Source of the DNA: Leptodontidium sp. MPI-SDFR-AT-0119 | Taxonomy: Eukaryota; Ascomycota; Leotiomycetes; Helotiales; Leptodontidiaceae | Direction of reading: 5' to 3' | NCBI GenBank assembly: GCA_020726505.1 | Contig: JAHLEZ010000009.1 | Span: 930,001 to 994,000, forward strand | DNA length: 64,000 nucleotides | Part shown: positions 11,466-23,605 of the stretch, piece by piece | How positions within the stretch are numbered: the first letter of the stretch is position 1 | Layout: the number at the start of each line of letters is the position of its first letter | The notes under the pieces: generated by a model | The model's database searches: none | Told to the model about the DNA's origin: nothing | Seen by the model: the letters and a program-made list of their open reading frames with translations, nothing else | Translations under genes and position numbers: made by a program

Positions 11466-13399
11466 TTATATAGTGGGGAACGACCCTTATCAGTTAGTCG
11501 TATTATATAGCATAAGAATTTAGAGTTGCGCAATAGTAAATACAACTGTCTTGTATTATAAGGTTATTAGTTAGCTCTCCCGAAAAGCCACGGAATTTAA
11601 GGTACCGAGGATCTAGCCTCCCTTATTTATAACTAATTTAAGTAAATAAAATCGAAACTTATATACTTCGAATTTCTTGAGATAGAAACAAATTTGAATA
11701 TAACTAAATTTTTTAACTAACTCTTCCCAATATAAATTACTATAGAAATACAAAAAACTAATAATATACGTAAACTTACGTTATTCACTAATTTATTATA
11801 ATAATTTATAATAAAAGTCAAGGAGTTAAACTAATCTATACTAATATAATATCTCTTGTAATATCCCTAAGCACTTATTAAAGCTCTCCCGATCTACAAG
11901 TAACTACTCATAGCTAGCCTTAGTAACCTCTTTATTAAGTAGCGTTTTTATCTTCTTTAAGATCTAATAGTTGTATACTAAATATAGTAAAGATATATTA
12001 CTTATACACAAACTAATTACAATAACTATAATCTTAGCAGTAATAGACTAGTACCCACCTTGAATAGTATAAATGTTAATAAGTATAATAACTAGGCTGA
12101 CGACTGAGTGAAGTAGCCTAAGTCTTTAGATATCTTAGTTAGTCTTTAGTATTCTAGAATAATTTAAGGAAAACTTATAAAAATATGTGTCTAACTAGCT
12201 AAATAGTATTATGCCGCTAAATACACTATAGCTAGGTTATTTTAATAGTTCTAAATAAATAATAGAGTCTTGCGATTACTATAAGTGGCACGTTCTTTAC
12301 TATTTATTAAATAAACCTTCTACTATTACTAACTACAAGAGTCTGTAAAGACTTAAGAGAAGTGAATGTCCCGGGGAAAACGACATAGTTAGTTAATATA
12401 AGTTATAAAAAAAATGCGGCTCGGACGCTGTCCTAAAGCGGCGTATTATTCGCCTAAACAGCCTTAACTATATAAATAGTATAAGTAAAAGACTTGTTCT
12501 TAAGGTTATATTCCGTTTTTTCCTTAAGGTTATATTTTATTTCTTTGTCGTGTTTATTAAAAGATCCGGGCATTTCTCTTATTCGGGTTTGTAGTTAAAG
12601 GAGAGTTAAGGGAGTATTAGTAAAGGCGCTTATTATAATAGTTAGTGATTTATTAAGGCTAAAGGACGCCTTTTTATATTTCTAGGAGGTATTATTTTAG
12701 GAAGGGGATTAGTTTGGCTCCCTAGGTCCTTACATAACAAAGGCAGGGGTTTGTGAATCCACATTCGGCTCCCAATAGATACTTCGAAGTAGTTTAAGCT
12801 AGAAAGTGGCTTGTCTACTAAATGTAGTTTACTAATAGCGCAGATCACCCTAGTAAATCGCCTCAGCTAATTACGGCTTGAGCGATTTTAAATAAACCTC
12901 TATTATACCGCCTAACTTACTTTATAGCGAACTGAGCCTTAAGTGTATATTGTCTACTACCTTTAACTCGACTGTTTTTGAACGTTATGTCGGAGTTTAA
13001 TAAGTCACTAAAATATCACGGTTTACTTGAACTTAAATTATATTTAAAGACTACGTTTAAATTTACTAAGTTACTTAAATATTAATTACGTATAATTCCC
13101 CTATTATCCGCCGCGATTAGAGTCAATATAAGTAAAGGGCAGAAAAGCTTCACGATAGTATTCGTAATAAAGACTCGCACTTAAACGAAGTTTAATAGTC
13201 GTGAAGATAAGCTTAAACGAAAGAAGGAACTATATCTTTATAAAAGGGCTAAATAGTGTTAGTAACTTAAAGAATAATCGGGAACGAGTGTTAAATACTT
13301 ATAAGTACTAGATATTAAAGAATATATATTAAAGATTTAATCTGTAATATTAAAAAAGCTTACTATAAATAAAAATCACGTCAAAGGGTTAATAAAAAT
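11466..13399. other. AT-rich RIP sequence, no gene recognised
   Basis: TA-rich sequence. The stretch 12640-12850 is less mutated, and its minus-strand open frame has no recognisable domain. No transposon ends were found. Confidence 0.4.
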
Positions 13400-15700
13400 A
13401 CCTAGAGTAATTACGTTAAATTTGGATGAGCGAGTAAAAGAGACTAAAGAGGCTTTAACTATGTCGAAGTATTAGGAACGGAGTATACTAGTTTAGAATA
13501 GTCAATATATAATGGAATAGCACTGTTAAGCACTATCCTAATAGCCGGTGCACATATTAAAGCCAAGTTGAAATAGTAGTTTAGAACTTTATTGTCTAAG
13601 AGAGGACTAGAGCTCGATTAGAAGTATAAATCCGGCTTTCTATAGACGGCAAAGATAAACTGCCTTAAGGTAATCGCTTTAAGCGGCACTAAAGTATTCT
13701 TTAAGAGATAAAGTATAACCCTCCTAGTTATATAAGCAAAGGCTTTTATACTTTAATATATAATATTTTATCTTCTTTTTAGTTCGGGCCTCAGTTACAT
13801 TTTTCTCTACGATTTTCTAATTATTATTATACTAAATATATATTATAATCGGTTTGCCGTTAACTCTAATAAGCTCTAGTCCTGTGGGCCGGTGAGGCTC
13901 TTTATAACGTAATTCGTCTGTCGATTCTTGGGAATCTTCGAATTGGCGAATTATTTCCCCTGCGTTACGCTTCGAGACAACGAGCGCCATATTGAGCCTC
14001 TGTGAGCGGGCTCTATTAAGTATAGTAGTAGGAGTATTTAACTTGAGTCGTTTGCCTTAATCCCTTATAAAGGCGATAAATAAAGTCTTAGACGGCAGTT
14101 ATAAAGCATTTACTATAAAGATAGTATTAGTAAAATCGGCTTAATAAATATAAAAGCGATTATTTCTAGTAATAGAGAGTATTATAAACGCCCGTGATTT
14201 TATTCTTGTCTATCTTCGAAAAAAGAGACGCGTGACATTTTAAAAAGAGATAATTCTCTCTTTAATTTCTTGTTCTTACCCGAATATATATATAAGTGCC
14301 GTAAATAGAAGCGAAGATACTAGTAGGGTAATAACTAAATAGCTAATTTCTATAAGCGATCTAGTAATAGTTAGTAGACGAGGTACTTATTAGACTACCT
14401 CTATCTCTTCTACGGGCATGTCTTTTACACGAGGGCTACCAGAGTCTTGCCTCTGTCGTCTCCCGCGTTAAGGCGAGGTCGAGCGTTCCTTACGTCGTTC
14501 TGGCCACTACGAGGCTCTAAAGGGGCTTATAAAGCGGCTCCTCCGGTTAATACTACGGCGACTGTTTAGGCTTCTTGACTTCGGGGTAGCGGTAATATAT
14601 GTAGTTTTTATAAGTAGTCTTACTAAAGTTAGTGAAGGGGGAACTTATTAGACTACCTTTATCTCTTTTGCCGGAGTGTTTTTTATATAAGGGCTACTTA
14701 GATCTCGTTTACGCCGTTTCTCGCGCTAATACAATAACGAGCGTTCTCTTCGCTATTCGGGGCGATATAAAGGAGTAATCGGGCTTATAAAGCGGCCTCT
14801 ACAGCGTCGGGTTAAGCTTAAGTTCTAATTAGGCAGGGTAACGGATAGAATTATAGCAGTTATAAATAAGCTTAGTAGTTACTATATAACTCCTAGGAAA
14901 ATAAAATCTTTTATACGGGATTCTCTATTATAAACGCTAGTTAATTCCCGCTTACTTTGTCTATTACGCGAGCTTAAGCGCTCTCTTTAGCGTTTTGAGC
15001 GGTGCGACTAAGTAATAGGGCTTATTAAGTAACCCCTCGGGATAAACTTGCGGTGTCTGTCTAGGCTTCTTAACTTACGCTTAGGTTAAATAATAAATAG
15101 GTTAGTTATAATATAGACGTTTTTAATTATATTTCTTATTAAATCCGGTAGTAAGGGAACCTTAGGTGGCACTAAAGGTCGCTCGTTTAATAGCAGTTCT
15201 TTTATATCTTTAATATTGTGTACCCTTCCTTTACCTTCTCGATTTCCGCCGGGGCTATAACGTAATAGACGAAAAGAGGACAGTCGCTCTAAGTCATCTT
15301 TAGCGGTGTTAAAGAAGCTATAAAAGAAGTCCCGTATAATAGTAAATAATATAAGGTATCACTTAGGTATAGTGTCGTATAAAGTCGAATATATATAGTT
15401 AAAGAAGAGGAAGCCTTTGTCTGCCTAAAGAGTACTCGCCCGTGGCTAGCCACATTTATCTAAGGTATTTAGTTTACTATTGTCGTGGTCTAAGGTTAAC
15501 TTAAGGGCAGTTGTTATTATCTTAACACGTGCGATGTTATCAATGATTTAGTATATAAGTTACACTTTCTGTTATATTAGTTCTTAGTTAATCTTATAAT
15601 AATTAAAAGGTAAAATTCTTCACACGTAATCTTCGATCAAACTAATGTCTATTACCTTACGATTATAGTATAATTAATAAATACGCCTATATTTATTATT
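13400..15700 (-). pseudogene. Unidentified degraded coding tract(s) with internal repeats
   Basis: Minus-strand frames with clear protein character. Near 15330-15670: KVIDISLIEDYV, RVKIITTALKLTLDHDNSKL, ADKGFLFFNYIYSTLYDT. Near 15150-15320: FFNTAKDDLERLSSFRLLRY, GRVHNIKDIKELLLNERP. These are followed by three Arg/Ser/Pro-rich repeats (14330-15100). A further frame starts at an ATG at 13988-13990: MALVVSKRNAGEIIRQFEDS, HRPTGLELIRVNGKP. Stops are RIP-type. It may be one long gene or two. No family was recognised; a retroelement or a host gene are both possible. Confidence 0.4.
14330..15100 (-). repeat. Three degenerate ~250-bp direct repeats coding an R/S/P-rich motif
   Basis: Units at about 14350-14600, 14625-14860 and 14900-15100 share nucleotide blocks (for example ACTTATTAGACTACC in the first two, and GGGCTTATAAAGCGGC or close variants). 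On the minus strand they encode a shared pattern: RFISP..., PERR.ERS, then SP..K..P..EI.VV. The encoded region looks disordered and basic. Boundaries are approximate. Confidence 0.5.
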
Positions 15701-18700
15701 AAGGGCAAGTATAGAGAGTTTGACTTACTATTAGAGCTATAGTCCTAGCTACTAAGTATTATACTTCCTAATGTCTTTCTAAGGCGCTTGCCTGTCTATT
15801 ACAGGAAAGTACTAAAGAGTGAGGAGCTAGAGTATATAATAAGATACTTAGGAGGTATATAAGCCAGAAAATGTTTGATTCTTAAAAGTAAATTTAGTAG
15901 TTTGTACTTTAACATTTAGTTAGTCGTTACGTAGGAAATAAAAATACTAAGAGAGGGAGCCTTTACTTTTGCCTAGTAGGAGCTTCTTAAATATCCTTGT
16001 GTAAAGTTCGAAGTACTTTATATCTTCTAGAAATGTATATATAATAGTAATAACGTGCTTTATCGAGTAGAGACGCTCGAGTATCTGTGATCGAATGTTA
16101 TTGTCTTAGATCGTAAGGAAGAGCTCGCGTGAAAGTATTCGGCTTTAAAGGTCCGCACGATCTTCGAACGACAAGCCGGGACAACGGCCTTAAATATAAT
16201 AAAACGTGTTAAAATTAATTAAATATTAAATATTCTTATTTTTACTAATTATATAAATTAACGTTAGCTTTACTTATTATAAGTAGCGTGTCATTTCTTA
16301 TGCGCGGTTAATATAATAAGGCGTTAAAGAGGAAGGCTTATACCTCGGGGCAGTACAGATTTAAGAGCCGCGAGAAAGCCCTTATAAATATAACTGGCTA
16401 TAGTCTAGCGAACGAGATTAAAGCGTTTAAATTATCTTAGAACTCCTCGGGCAGGAGCTTTAGACGCTTCACGTAGTCCCGCTTACTCTTCGAAGGCCAG
16501 GCGAGGAATTTCTCTCTTCACACAGTATTACTTTATATAATAAAGATACAGATCTACTATAAGATGTCGCCATCGTAGTATTTTACGTAATTCGGATTAT
16601 ATTCGCGTAAGACGTTTTTAACTTATAAACTAAGGTCTAGATCCGTTAATAAGGGGTAACTTATAAAAGAGGAGGAGTCTATAGATTATTAAAATAGAGA
16701 TCGGCGACTTATTACCTCTTATTACTTATTAAGAATTTACACGCGGCTTTTATATAATGTCTTCCTTTTAAATATATAAGAGTATAGTCAGGAGTAAAGA
16801 GTTAAAAGTCGTTACTAGGTCTCCGAGGTAATTCGGGTACTTCTAACTATAGTATTAGTACGGGCACGTGATTCTCGGATTCCCGGTGTTAATAGCCCTC
16901 CTTGTCGAAGACGTTTACTAACCTTACGATGTTCTTATCGTCTAACTATCGCGGATTGTCGGGAAGTTCCTTATATTAAAGCTTATTAAGCGGGATTCTT
17001 ATTAAGTTAATAAATGCCCGGCTTTTCTCTTAAAAAATCTATAAATCTTTCGCTAATAGCCCTTTTATAGTAAAGGAAATTTTATAATCTAAGAGAAAGC
17101 TCTTTATTTAAGTAACATTTTATAATAGTGTTTACTTTATTTTTGTTTATATTCCTCTTATTTTTTCTTTTGTTTTATATTTTATTTTTAACTAGTGAGA
17201 CTTTAGGCCTAAGGGTATTAAAATAGGACCCTCTATTTCAACTAACTAACTTCTCCTTAATAATAATTATAATAGTAACTAAAAACGTGTTTAAGAATAT
17301 TTTTTATAGCGATTCTTTCTTATATTATATAAGAACTACTTTAATAGTCCGCGGCTAAGTCCTTTAACATTTCTCTACTAAGCCATAAAATCTAGATTTA
17401 GATCTAAATCTAAGAGTAGTAAACGCCTCACGCGCTTTCTTAGTAGCGCTTAGCCTATATTTAAAGCTTTTAGTGATTATAATCTTCTCCTCCTACTTAT
17501 TATTTTAATACTACTTAAGGGAATTTATAACATAGACGATTCGAAGGAAAGACTAACCGGGCAAATCGGCAAAAAGTTATAACTATAATCTTATAGTTCA
17601 CTAAATAAGAACTCGGTCAAGTATAGTTTACATAATAACTCGACAGTATCTTTTGGCTCTCTAAGTCCGGCAAAGTAAGACTAGCCTAACCCTGACTCGG
17701 CTTTTAAGGATAGAAACGAAGTCCCGGGATCTAAGAGAACAGAAGAGCGAGCCCGCTCTTAAATAACTTACTATAAATTTATAGTTCTTGACTAGGCTAG
17801 ATTAGCTAATATAAGATATAATAATACCTAGGAGTATAACTTAGTGACAATAAAAAGGCTCTATAGCGTCCGTTAAGGATTAATGCGTAAGATATAACCT
17901 TTTATAAGCGAATATATAATAAGTATTAAAGACAAGCACTTTGAGAATGATAATCTAGTAATTATTTACGAACAGATAGACGTCTCACTCTAATACGTTA
18001 CTAGTATATTATAAGACTTATTTAAACTATCTTAGATTACAGCAATTTATAAGTAAGTAAGTAAGCCCCGCCACTTATAAGCGGCCTGCGCTTACTGAAA
18101 ACAGCTTGTAGTAGGACTTTCTTATATACACGAGGAACTCTCCCTATGTCACAGCGAGCTTAGTTGTAGTATAATCCTTTTTAACTTAAATAAAATAATA
18201 AAAATTAGTAAGTTTCTCGGCTTTTAGTATGATTATAGTTAATATATAAAAGCTAATATAAGGGAATCTTTTGTTCGGAATATATGTACTATAGTAGAAA
18301 ATAGGCACGATAATGTCCGTAGTATTAGCTTTATTATAATAAAGCTTATAGAGCCCACGACGTATATATTAAACCCTTACTCCACGGAATTACGAAGCCT
18401 AGAAAAATAAAAGGATAACTCTAGTATTAAAGGCTTCTTAAGTGCCACTTAATACTAGTCCTTAAAGTAATTAAAAAACGTAAGCCCTCTTAAAGAATCA
18501 GTGACATTTAGTTAATTAAGAAACAAGCACGCTTTTCTTCTTAAGGAATTACTTATAAAGTGCCTTAAAGCTTATGTTTTATGTGTATTAATTATAGCAG
18601 GGACACATTAAGATATCCTCTCTCTCTTATAAAGCCAGTTACGAAATAATAGCTGTTCACTTTCCTTATTTAGTCGGTCGTTATTAGTGAATAATAGAAT

Positions 18701-18839
18701 TTGTTTTTATAAAGAAATATATTTTTTTATAGTAAATAAATTTAACTATAAATAAAAGCTAGATAAGTTAATTCCGCGATTTACAAAGCGTGGACTAATA
18801 GTGACCTTATCGTAGGCTTAATAGCATCAAAAGCACACG
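15701..18839. other. AT-rich RIP sequence, no gene recognised
   Basis: TA-rich. A possible plus-strand coding remnant at about 16320-16540 (SGQYRFKSREKALINITGYS) could not be assigned. No transposon termini were seen. Confidence 0.35.
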
Positions 18840-18990
18840 TTATAGGAATACGGGATTTCTTTTACGGCATGCACAAATGTGACCGCAAAACTAAGGTCCG
18901 TAGGGACAGACGTAGTTTCATGTAACTAGTACTTACTTATCTTAAGATTGTCAGTTCAAATTATTCGATTAACTTAGAAGAAACAATTTG

Positions 18991-19104
18991 CATATAAATA
19001 CAAGTTAGGAGAAAGCGCGTATTTATACAGTAGAATTCGAAATCGGCTTCAGTTCGGAACACTCAATGATTTTTATTTTGGACCCACATTTTATGCGCAC
19101 TAAC
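18991..19104 (+). repeat. Left inverted repeat of HET unit
   Basis: Core 19033-19104 (CGAAATCGGCTTCAGTTCGG ... GACCCACATTTTATGCG) is about 90% identical, with two 1-base gaps, to the reverse complement of 21451-21522. Weaker similarity continues outward to about 18991 and inward to about 19121 (GGCTAGT). The outer part resembles a piggyBac-like terminus. The repeats enclose the HET gene, at a total core span of 2490 bp. Confidence 0.85.
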
Positions 19105-19525
19105 CTTCTATGGCTAGTTGGATCGCCAACCCCTACCTTCAAATTGCCAAGGCAAGGCTAGCTATGTAATTCAAAGATACGTTGTCGGCGAGTCCAGGCA
19201 GCAGTTCTCGTGTTCTGCTTAAAGGCAGATGTCAAGCGATCTTTGCTACTACAAACCCAGTATCGCTCTCAACGTCCAACACTCATCTATTAATTATTGA
19301 AGTCAATCCTCTCACGCTGTCCCAAAGCATCTACGTTAGTGCGCACCTCCACGGAAAGCTCCCTCATCGCTGAGTTTGTGATTGCAGCACCTCTTCATTC
19401 CGCCCAAGAATCGTTCTAGTCCTGACCTCGGTATGTCCGATCTCCTGGACTACTAGAAGCCATGTCTGACGCCCTTATCAGGCTACATATTATCAGCTAA
19501 CTCAACTTTGTCCATATATCTCGCG

Positions 19526-20938
19526 ATGCGTCTTCTTAATACTGAGTCGCTCTGCCTTATAGAATTCAAAGATGAGGACAAGCCCACGTATGCGATCTTA
19601 TCGCACACCTGGGGAAAAGAAGAAATCTCATTTCAGGAGATGCAGAAGATGCAGAAGATGCAAAAACTAGATGACGGAGTCGCATCGCAGAAGGCCGGAT
19701 ATAACAAGATCAAGGGCTCCTGCCGCATGGCTCAAAATAAGCAATATGAATGGATATGGATCGATACTTGTTGCATCGATAAGGGAAACAGCACTGAGCT
19801 ATCAGAAGCGATCAATTCGATGTACTGTTGGTACCAGGAGGCAGATGTCTGCTTTGCGTACCTAGAGGATGTTTTACCGAATAAGACAACATTCCAGCGG
19901 CAAATAGACAAAAGTAGGTGGTTCTCAAGAGGTTGGACGCTTCAAGAACTTGTTGCACCTCGGAAAGTTGAATTTTTCGCTGGAGACTGGACATTTCTCT
20001 GCTCGAAAGCCGACATTGCCATTTCATTGTCCTCAATCACGGGTATTCATCCCCAAGCGCTTGCAGATAAGCCACTTAAAGCGTTCAGTGTTGCGCAGAA
20101 GATGTCCTGGGCCTCAAAACGGACGACAACCAAGCCAGAGGATATTGCTTACTGTCTTCTTGGCTTGTTCAATGTCAACATGCCCCTTTTGTATGGAGAA
20201 GGGATGGAAAAAGCTTTTGTTAGGCTTCAGGAGGAAATCATGAAAGATTCAGATGACCAGTCAATCTTTGCCTGGAACCGACCAGGCGAGCATCCCGAGG
20301 CGTTACACAGTCTTTTAGCAGCCACCCCAGCAGACTTCGCAAATTCAACAGATATAGTCCCGGTTCGCGACTGGGGGAAAAGTAGTCCGTTTTCAGTAAC
20401 AAATGCCGGATTACGTATAACCTTACCCCTGATGCTTCACCATGACGATCTGACAAGAGATTGCAAAGACTTTACAATCCGCAAGGGCTTGTTAAGCTGC
20501 TTCTCAGAGAAAGATCCCGATCAACTAGTGGCACTTCACTTGTGCAGCCTAGGGCGCGGAGGAGATCAATATGCACGTATACATGTGGGCAAAGCCCTAC
20601 AAGCCAACCTTCAACATCGAGCCAGAAGCCCAAGCGAGACAATATATGTTCGAAAACAAATTATCAAATTTACTAGAGAAGAGGTACGACTGGGTAGTGT
20701 TCACTATTATCGTCGCCATATATTCGATCTCGGGATCTTAGTCTGCCATTACGATAACCGTCGTGAAATCATATGCGCACAGGAGAATACCCAAATGGGA
20801 TTGACCTTCATTATACAGCCTACAAGAGTGTCGACTCTCTCTGACGGAATATATTTGATGTTCCCGTCAATTTGTTTTAGCCTAATTTTTTGCTCTTCTA
20901 TGGCAGTTTGTATTGTGCACCTTCTCAATTCGTTGTAG
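19526..20938 (+). CDS. HET-domain heterokaryon incompatibility-type protein
   Basis: Intact 470-codon gene. Start is ATG 19526-19528 (MRLLNTESLC), the usual HET N-terminus; the frame is open a further 18 bases upstream but without an ATG. HET blocks: YAILSHTWG (residues 22-30), EWIWIDTCCIDK (75-86), ELSEAINSMY (91-100), SRWFSRGWTLQELVAP (130-145), then AYCLLGLFNVNMPLLYGEG (208-226). A 9-bp tandem repeat (19640-19666) gives MQKMQKMQK. HET domains act in programmed cell death after non-self recognition; a partner cannot be inferred here. No NACHT or WD40 follows. The last ~45 residues are hydrophobic and may reflect an unrecognised intron or frameshift. It lies in a non-RIPed island between inverted repeats and has normal codon use. 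Expression is unknown. Confidence 0.9.
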   Translation: MRLLNTESLCLIEFKDEDKPTYAILSHTWGKEEISFQEMQKMQKMQKLDDGVASQKAGYNKIKGSCRMAQNKQYEWIWIDTCCIDKGNSTELSEAINSMYCWYQEADVCFAYLEDVLPNKTTFQRQIDKSRWFSRGWTLQELVAPRKVEFFAGDWTFLCSKADIAISLSSITGIHPQALADKPLKAFSVAQKMSWASKRTTTKPEDIAYCLLGLFNVNMPLLYGEGMEKAFVRLQEEIMKDSDDQSIFAWNRPGEHPEALHSLLAATPADFANSTDIVPVRDWGKSSPFSVTNAGLRITLPLMLHHDDLTRDCKDFTIRKGLLSCFSEKDPDQLVALHLCSLGRGGDQYARIHVGKALQANLQHRARSPSETIYVRKQIIKFTREEVRLGSVHYYRRHIFDLGILVCHYDNRREIICAQENTQMGLTFIIQPTRVSTLSDGIYLMFPSICFSLIFCSSMAVCIVHLLNSL

Positions 20939-21450
20939 CATATTTTTTACCGGTTCTTTGGCAGTTTGTATTTTGCGTTACTGTTTCATTCTCCCTGCTG
21001 CGAATCTTTCTTTCTTTTGGAGGTTGTTTCTATAGATGCGGTTTGCAGATAGGTTTGCAAGTAGCGAATATGATATTTAAGGGTAACGTCGATTGTGATC
21101 GAGTTGTCTAAAGTACAAGAGAGATGCCTGTACAGGAAGATAATATAGCCTACAGAAGAGCCTAACTACAGTAGGAAAGCTACTGGCCAAGGAGGGGGAA
21201 GATCATGTTATCCAATTGACAGTTTCAAAGTCCCCTATCATCGTATGTCCCTTCGCTATCTGGCACAGCTTAAGATCGTTCGTCTGTCTACAATATTCCA
21301 AAGGCCAAAGCAATCGTTCCGCAAATTCTCAACACTCTCACGTGATATAGGGGAAATAGCGCCGATGGCAGTGCGATGCGAAAACTTCACGTGCAGCTGG
21401 AGGGTACAGTAAGCGAATGCAGGGGTCTGTGATGAGACTAGCCGTAGGGG

Positions 21451-21541
21451 GTTAGTACGCATAAAATGTGGGTCAAAAAATAAATCATTGAGTGTTGCCG
21501 AACTGAAGCCGATTTCGGACTCTAGTGTAGTATCGCTTTAA
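21451..21541 (-). repeat. Right inverted repeat of HET unit
   Basis: Core 21451-21522 is the inverted partner of 19033-19104. It runs to a TTAA at 21538-21541, directly followed by the piggyBac-like element. Confidence 0.85.
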
Positions 21542-23601
21542 CTGCTTTTCCATGCACATACCTGAAGGCGCTGTAGCCGAAGCCTAAAGTACGTAAGGTG
21601 GGACACTAAAATTAAGCGAGCATCACCATTCATTAGGTCCCACCAAAAGTTGGCGTACAAGTGATGTCCCCCTATGATTTTTTATAATACATGTCAAAGC
21701 ATAAGTTATTATTACAAAGGTTGACCTGGCATTGCTTACAGCCGTAACTTGAAGTTACTCTGTCTGTTGACCGGCCTGTATTAGCTGCAATTTCAGACAA
21801 AGCAACTCTCTTCCTTGGCCGATCCCACATCCGCCCCCCTTTGCATACCCAGCAGTTTGATCTCTTTGGCATCTTGACAAACTCATGGCGATGAATAGGT
21901 ATTTGTAAAGCGTCTCCAGATATGCCAGAATGGCGGCGTTTCCTAGGTGCTAGGGGGTGTAATATCGGCTTCTGAGCACCCGGTGCATCCTTTCCAAGTT
22001 CCATTAATGCTTCCACTAATTGTAATCTGAAGTCGTCTTGACTACGAAGGTTAATAGAGCGCTCTCCATCGAAATCAAAGAGCTGTGTAATCAAGTAACA
22101 GTTGCTGAGTACTACCAAAAGCATGAATTAGTGTAGACCTTGTATTGCTCCACGTCGTAGTCGCCGGTGGCCACTGTTATAGGCATAAAGTTGATCTCCC
22201 AAATCAACGGCTCCTTTGTTGTAGTTGTAAGCATCGTAGAGTTGTGGAATCCAAAGCTTTTTCCGGGCTTCATTTCCAAAGGGAACCCTTGAGGTTCTAG
22301 CGTTGCTAGATGTCTCTTTTAGTCGTTTTCTCCACCTTAAAACCTTCTTTTCACCATCCCAAACCGTCGACATAGCGAGAGCAAAAGCGCTGTCTTTAAA
22401 CCCGGTTTGATTGACCATATTAGATTCGGTAGGAAAGGCGTGTACAGTTCCCCAAGGCATAGCCTAAGGTCCATGATCTCCCTTCTTTAAATCAACCAAA
22501 TCTTAAAGGATTCCAGAAGAGGTTCTAGCAGTACCAGTTGCCGCATAACCAAGGTTTCGTAAATACTCAAAAAGAGTAACGCTAGTAAAGAGGTTGTCGA
22601 CGTAGACGTGGTACCGTGCTTTTGGCAAGAGATTCAAAAGGTATGGTATGACAGATTGAGTCTTGTTAAGCTCCTTTGGCTTTAGTACTCCAATTGGTCC
22701 GTTGCCTTTCCCTGGCCTATGAAATGCCCATCGAAGGAAGAAACCACGTTGTGCAACAACCCATATCTTTAGTCCTGTCGGAGTCGGTTTGTTTAGTATA
22801 GTTGTTTTCTCCTTAGACCGGCCTTGGAATCGTTGAATTGCTTCGTCTACAGCAACATCTCTGCCAGGGATCCACAGCTTGCAGTTGGTATGTTGAATAT
22901 GGGAATTCAAGGGCTCAGTCTAGTGTCAGAATTAGCCAAATCCATTAGAAAACAACGAAGATATTTACCTTTTCATATGTATCTTTTACTCCCGGCATAG
23001 CAATTCTGAAGCGAGTCCTGAGCTCTTGGAATCGATTTCTTGAGAAAACCTTTGTAATAAGATGAAAAGGAGTAATTCTATGAGTACTCCAATAGTCGTC
23101 AATCTTATTCATAGGAACAACAGTCATATAAATCAAGAAAGCAAAGAATAAGTAGATTTCGCTCCGGCATGTTAGGTACCATGAGTTGGCACGGCTGTAA
23201 GAGGCATTCGCAGAAGGCTTAACATAAGCATTCGTTGCTTCCACGATCCTATCAACGATTTCTGGTGTATAATACTGTAAAAAGAGAGTAATGGGATCAT
23301 CGGGGGACGCATCTTCAGGTAGGTTGAGCTGTACATCAAAATCAGGGCAATGCATAGGTTGGAAATGCGTTCCCTTATTAGATAAAGGTTTCTCCTCTGG
23401 TCGGAGGGTTCCTGCATCGGTGGGATCTTGAATCGTGCCTTCGGGCATTGTAATAGTGAAGTTTGAAGAGCTTTTTGGTGGGGATGAGGGGTTTGTTTAC
23501 TTGTTTGTTTACCCAGGCCCGTGCGCTAAGAGCCCTGTAATGCGGGCGCTACGGGCGACCCGTTCAGGCTCTAGCCCCTGAAGGAGATGTGCATGTGGCA
23601 G
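21542..23601 (-). mobile_element. piggyBac-like element, copy 1 (2060 bp)
   Basis: Bounded by TTAA at 21538-21541 and 23602-23605. Imperfect TIRs are CTGCTTTTCCATGCACAT (left) and CTGCCACATGCACAT (right, reverse complement). The inverted match extends past the TTAA (GTATCG(C)C/T TTAA), so the true end may be further out. Subterminal sequence near 21571-21625 (CTGTAGC.GAAGCC, ACTAAAATTAAGCGAG) is shared with copy 2 near 43010-43050. Mostly unaffected by RIP. Confidence 0.8.
21672..23448 (-). pseudogene. piggyBac-type DDD transposase, copy 1, three in-frame stops
   Basis: Starts at ATG 23446-23448 (MPEGTIQDPTDAGTLRP). A 49-bp intron (22920-22968, GTAAAT...TGACACTAG) restores the frame between DTYEK and TEPLNSHIQ. 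Catalytic Asp motifs typical of DDE_Tnp_1_7: GRDVAVDEAI (near 22850), YHVYVDNLFTS (near 22600) and NYNKGAVDLGDQ (near 22200). A Cys-rich C-terminal domain (NCWVCKGG, YGCKQCQVNLC) ends at 21672. Interruptions are TAA (near 22503), TAG (near 22463) and TAA (near 22127), the first two at likely Gln codons (CAA/CAG). Otherwise essentially intact, about 575 codons. This is a cut-and-paste transposase that in known piggyBacs targets TTAA. Confidence 0.9.
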
Positions 23602-23605
23602 TTAA

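Noticed and set aside
11288..11545. 85-codon Leu/Ser/Pro-rich minus-strand frame
   Set aside because: It is the translation of a 12-bp minisatellite; the open frame follows from the 12-bp period.
11246..11623. A 378-bp TA-flanked MITE carrying the minisatellite
   Set aside because: The two ends (GGGGCCTCATTCGG and AGGGAGGCTAGATCC, reverse complement) match too weakly to call TIRs.
20890..21111. Hydrophobic 73-codon frame after the HET gene
   Set aside because: It overlaps the HET 3' end in another frame and contains a short direct repeat (GGCAGTTTGTATT); no evidence for a separate gene.
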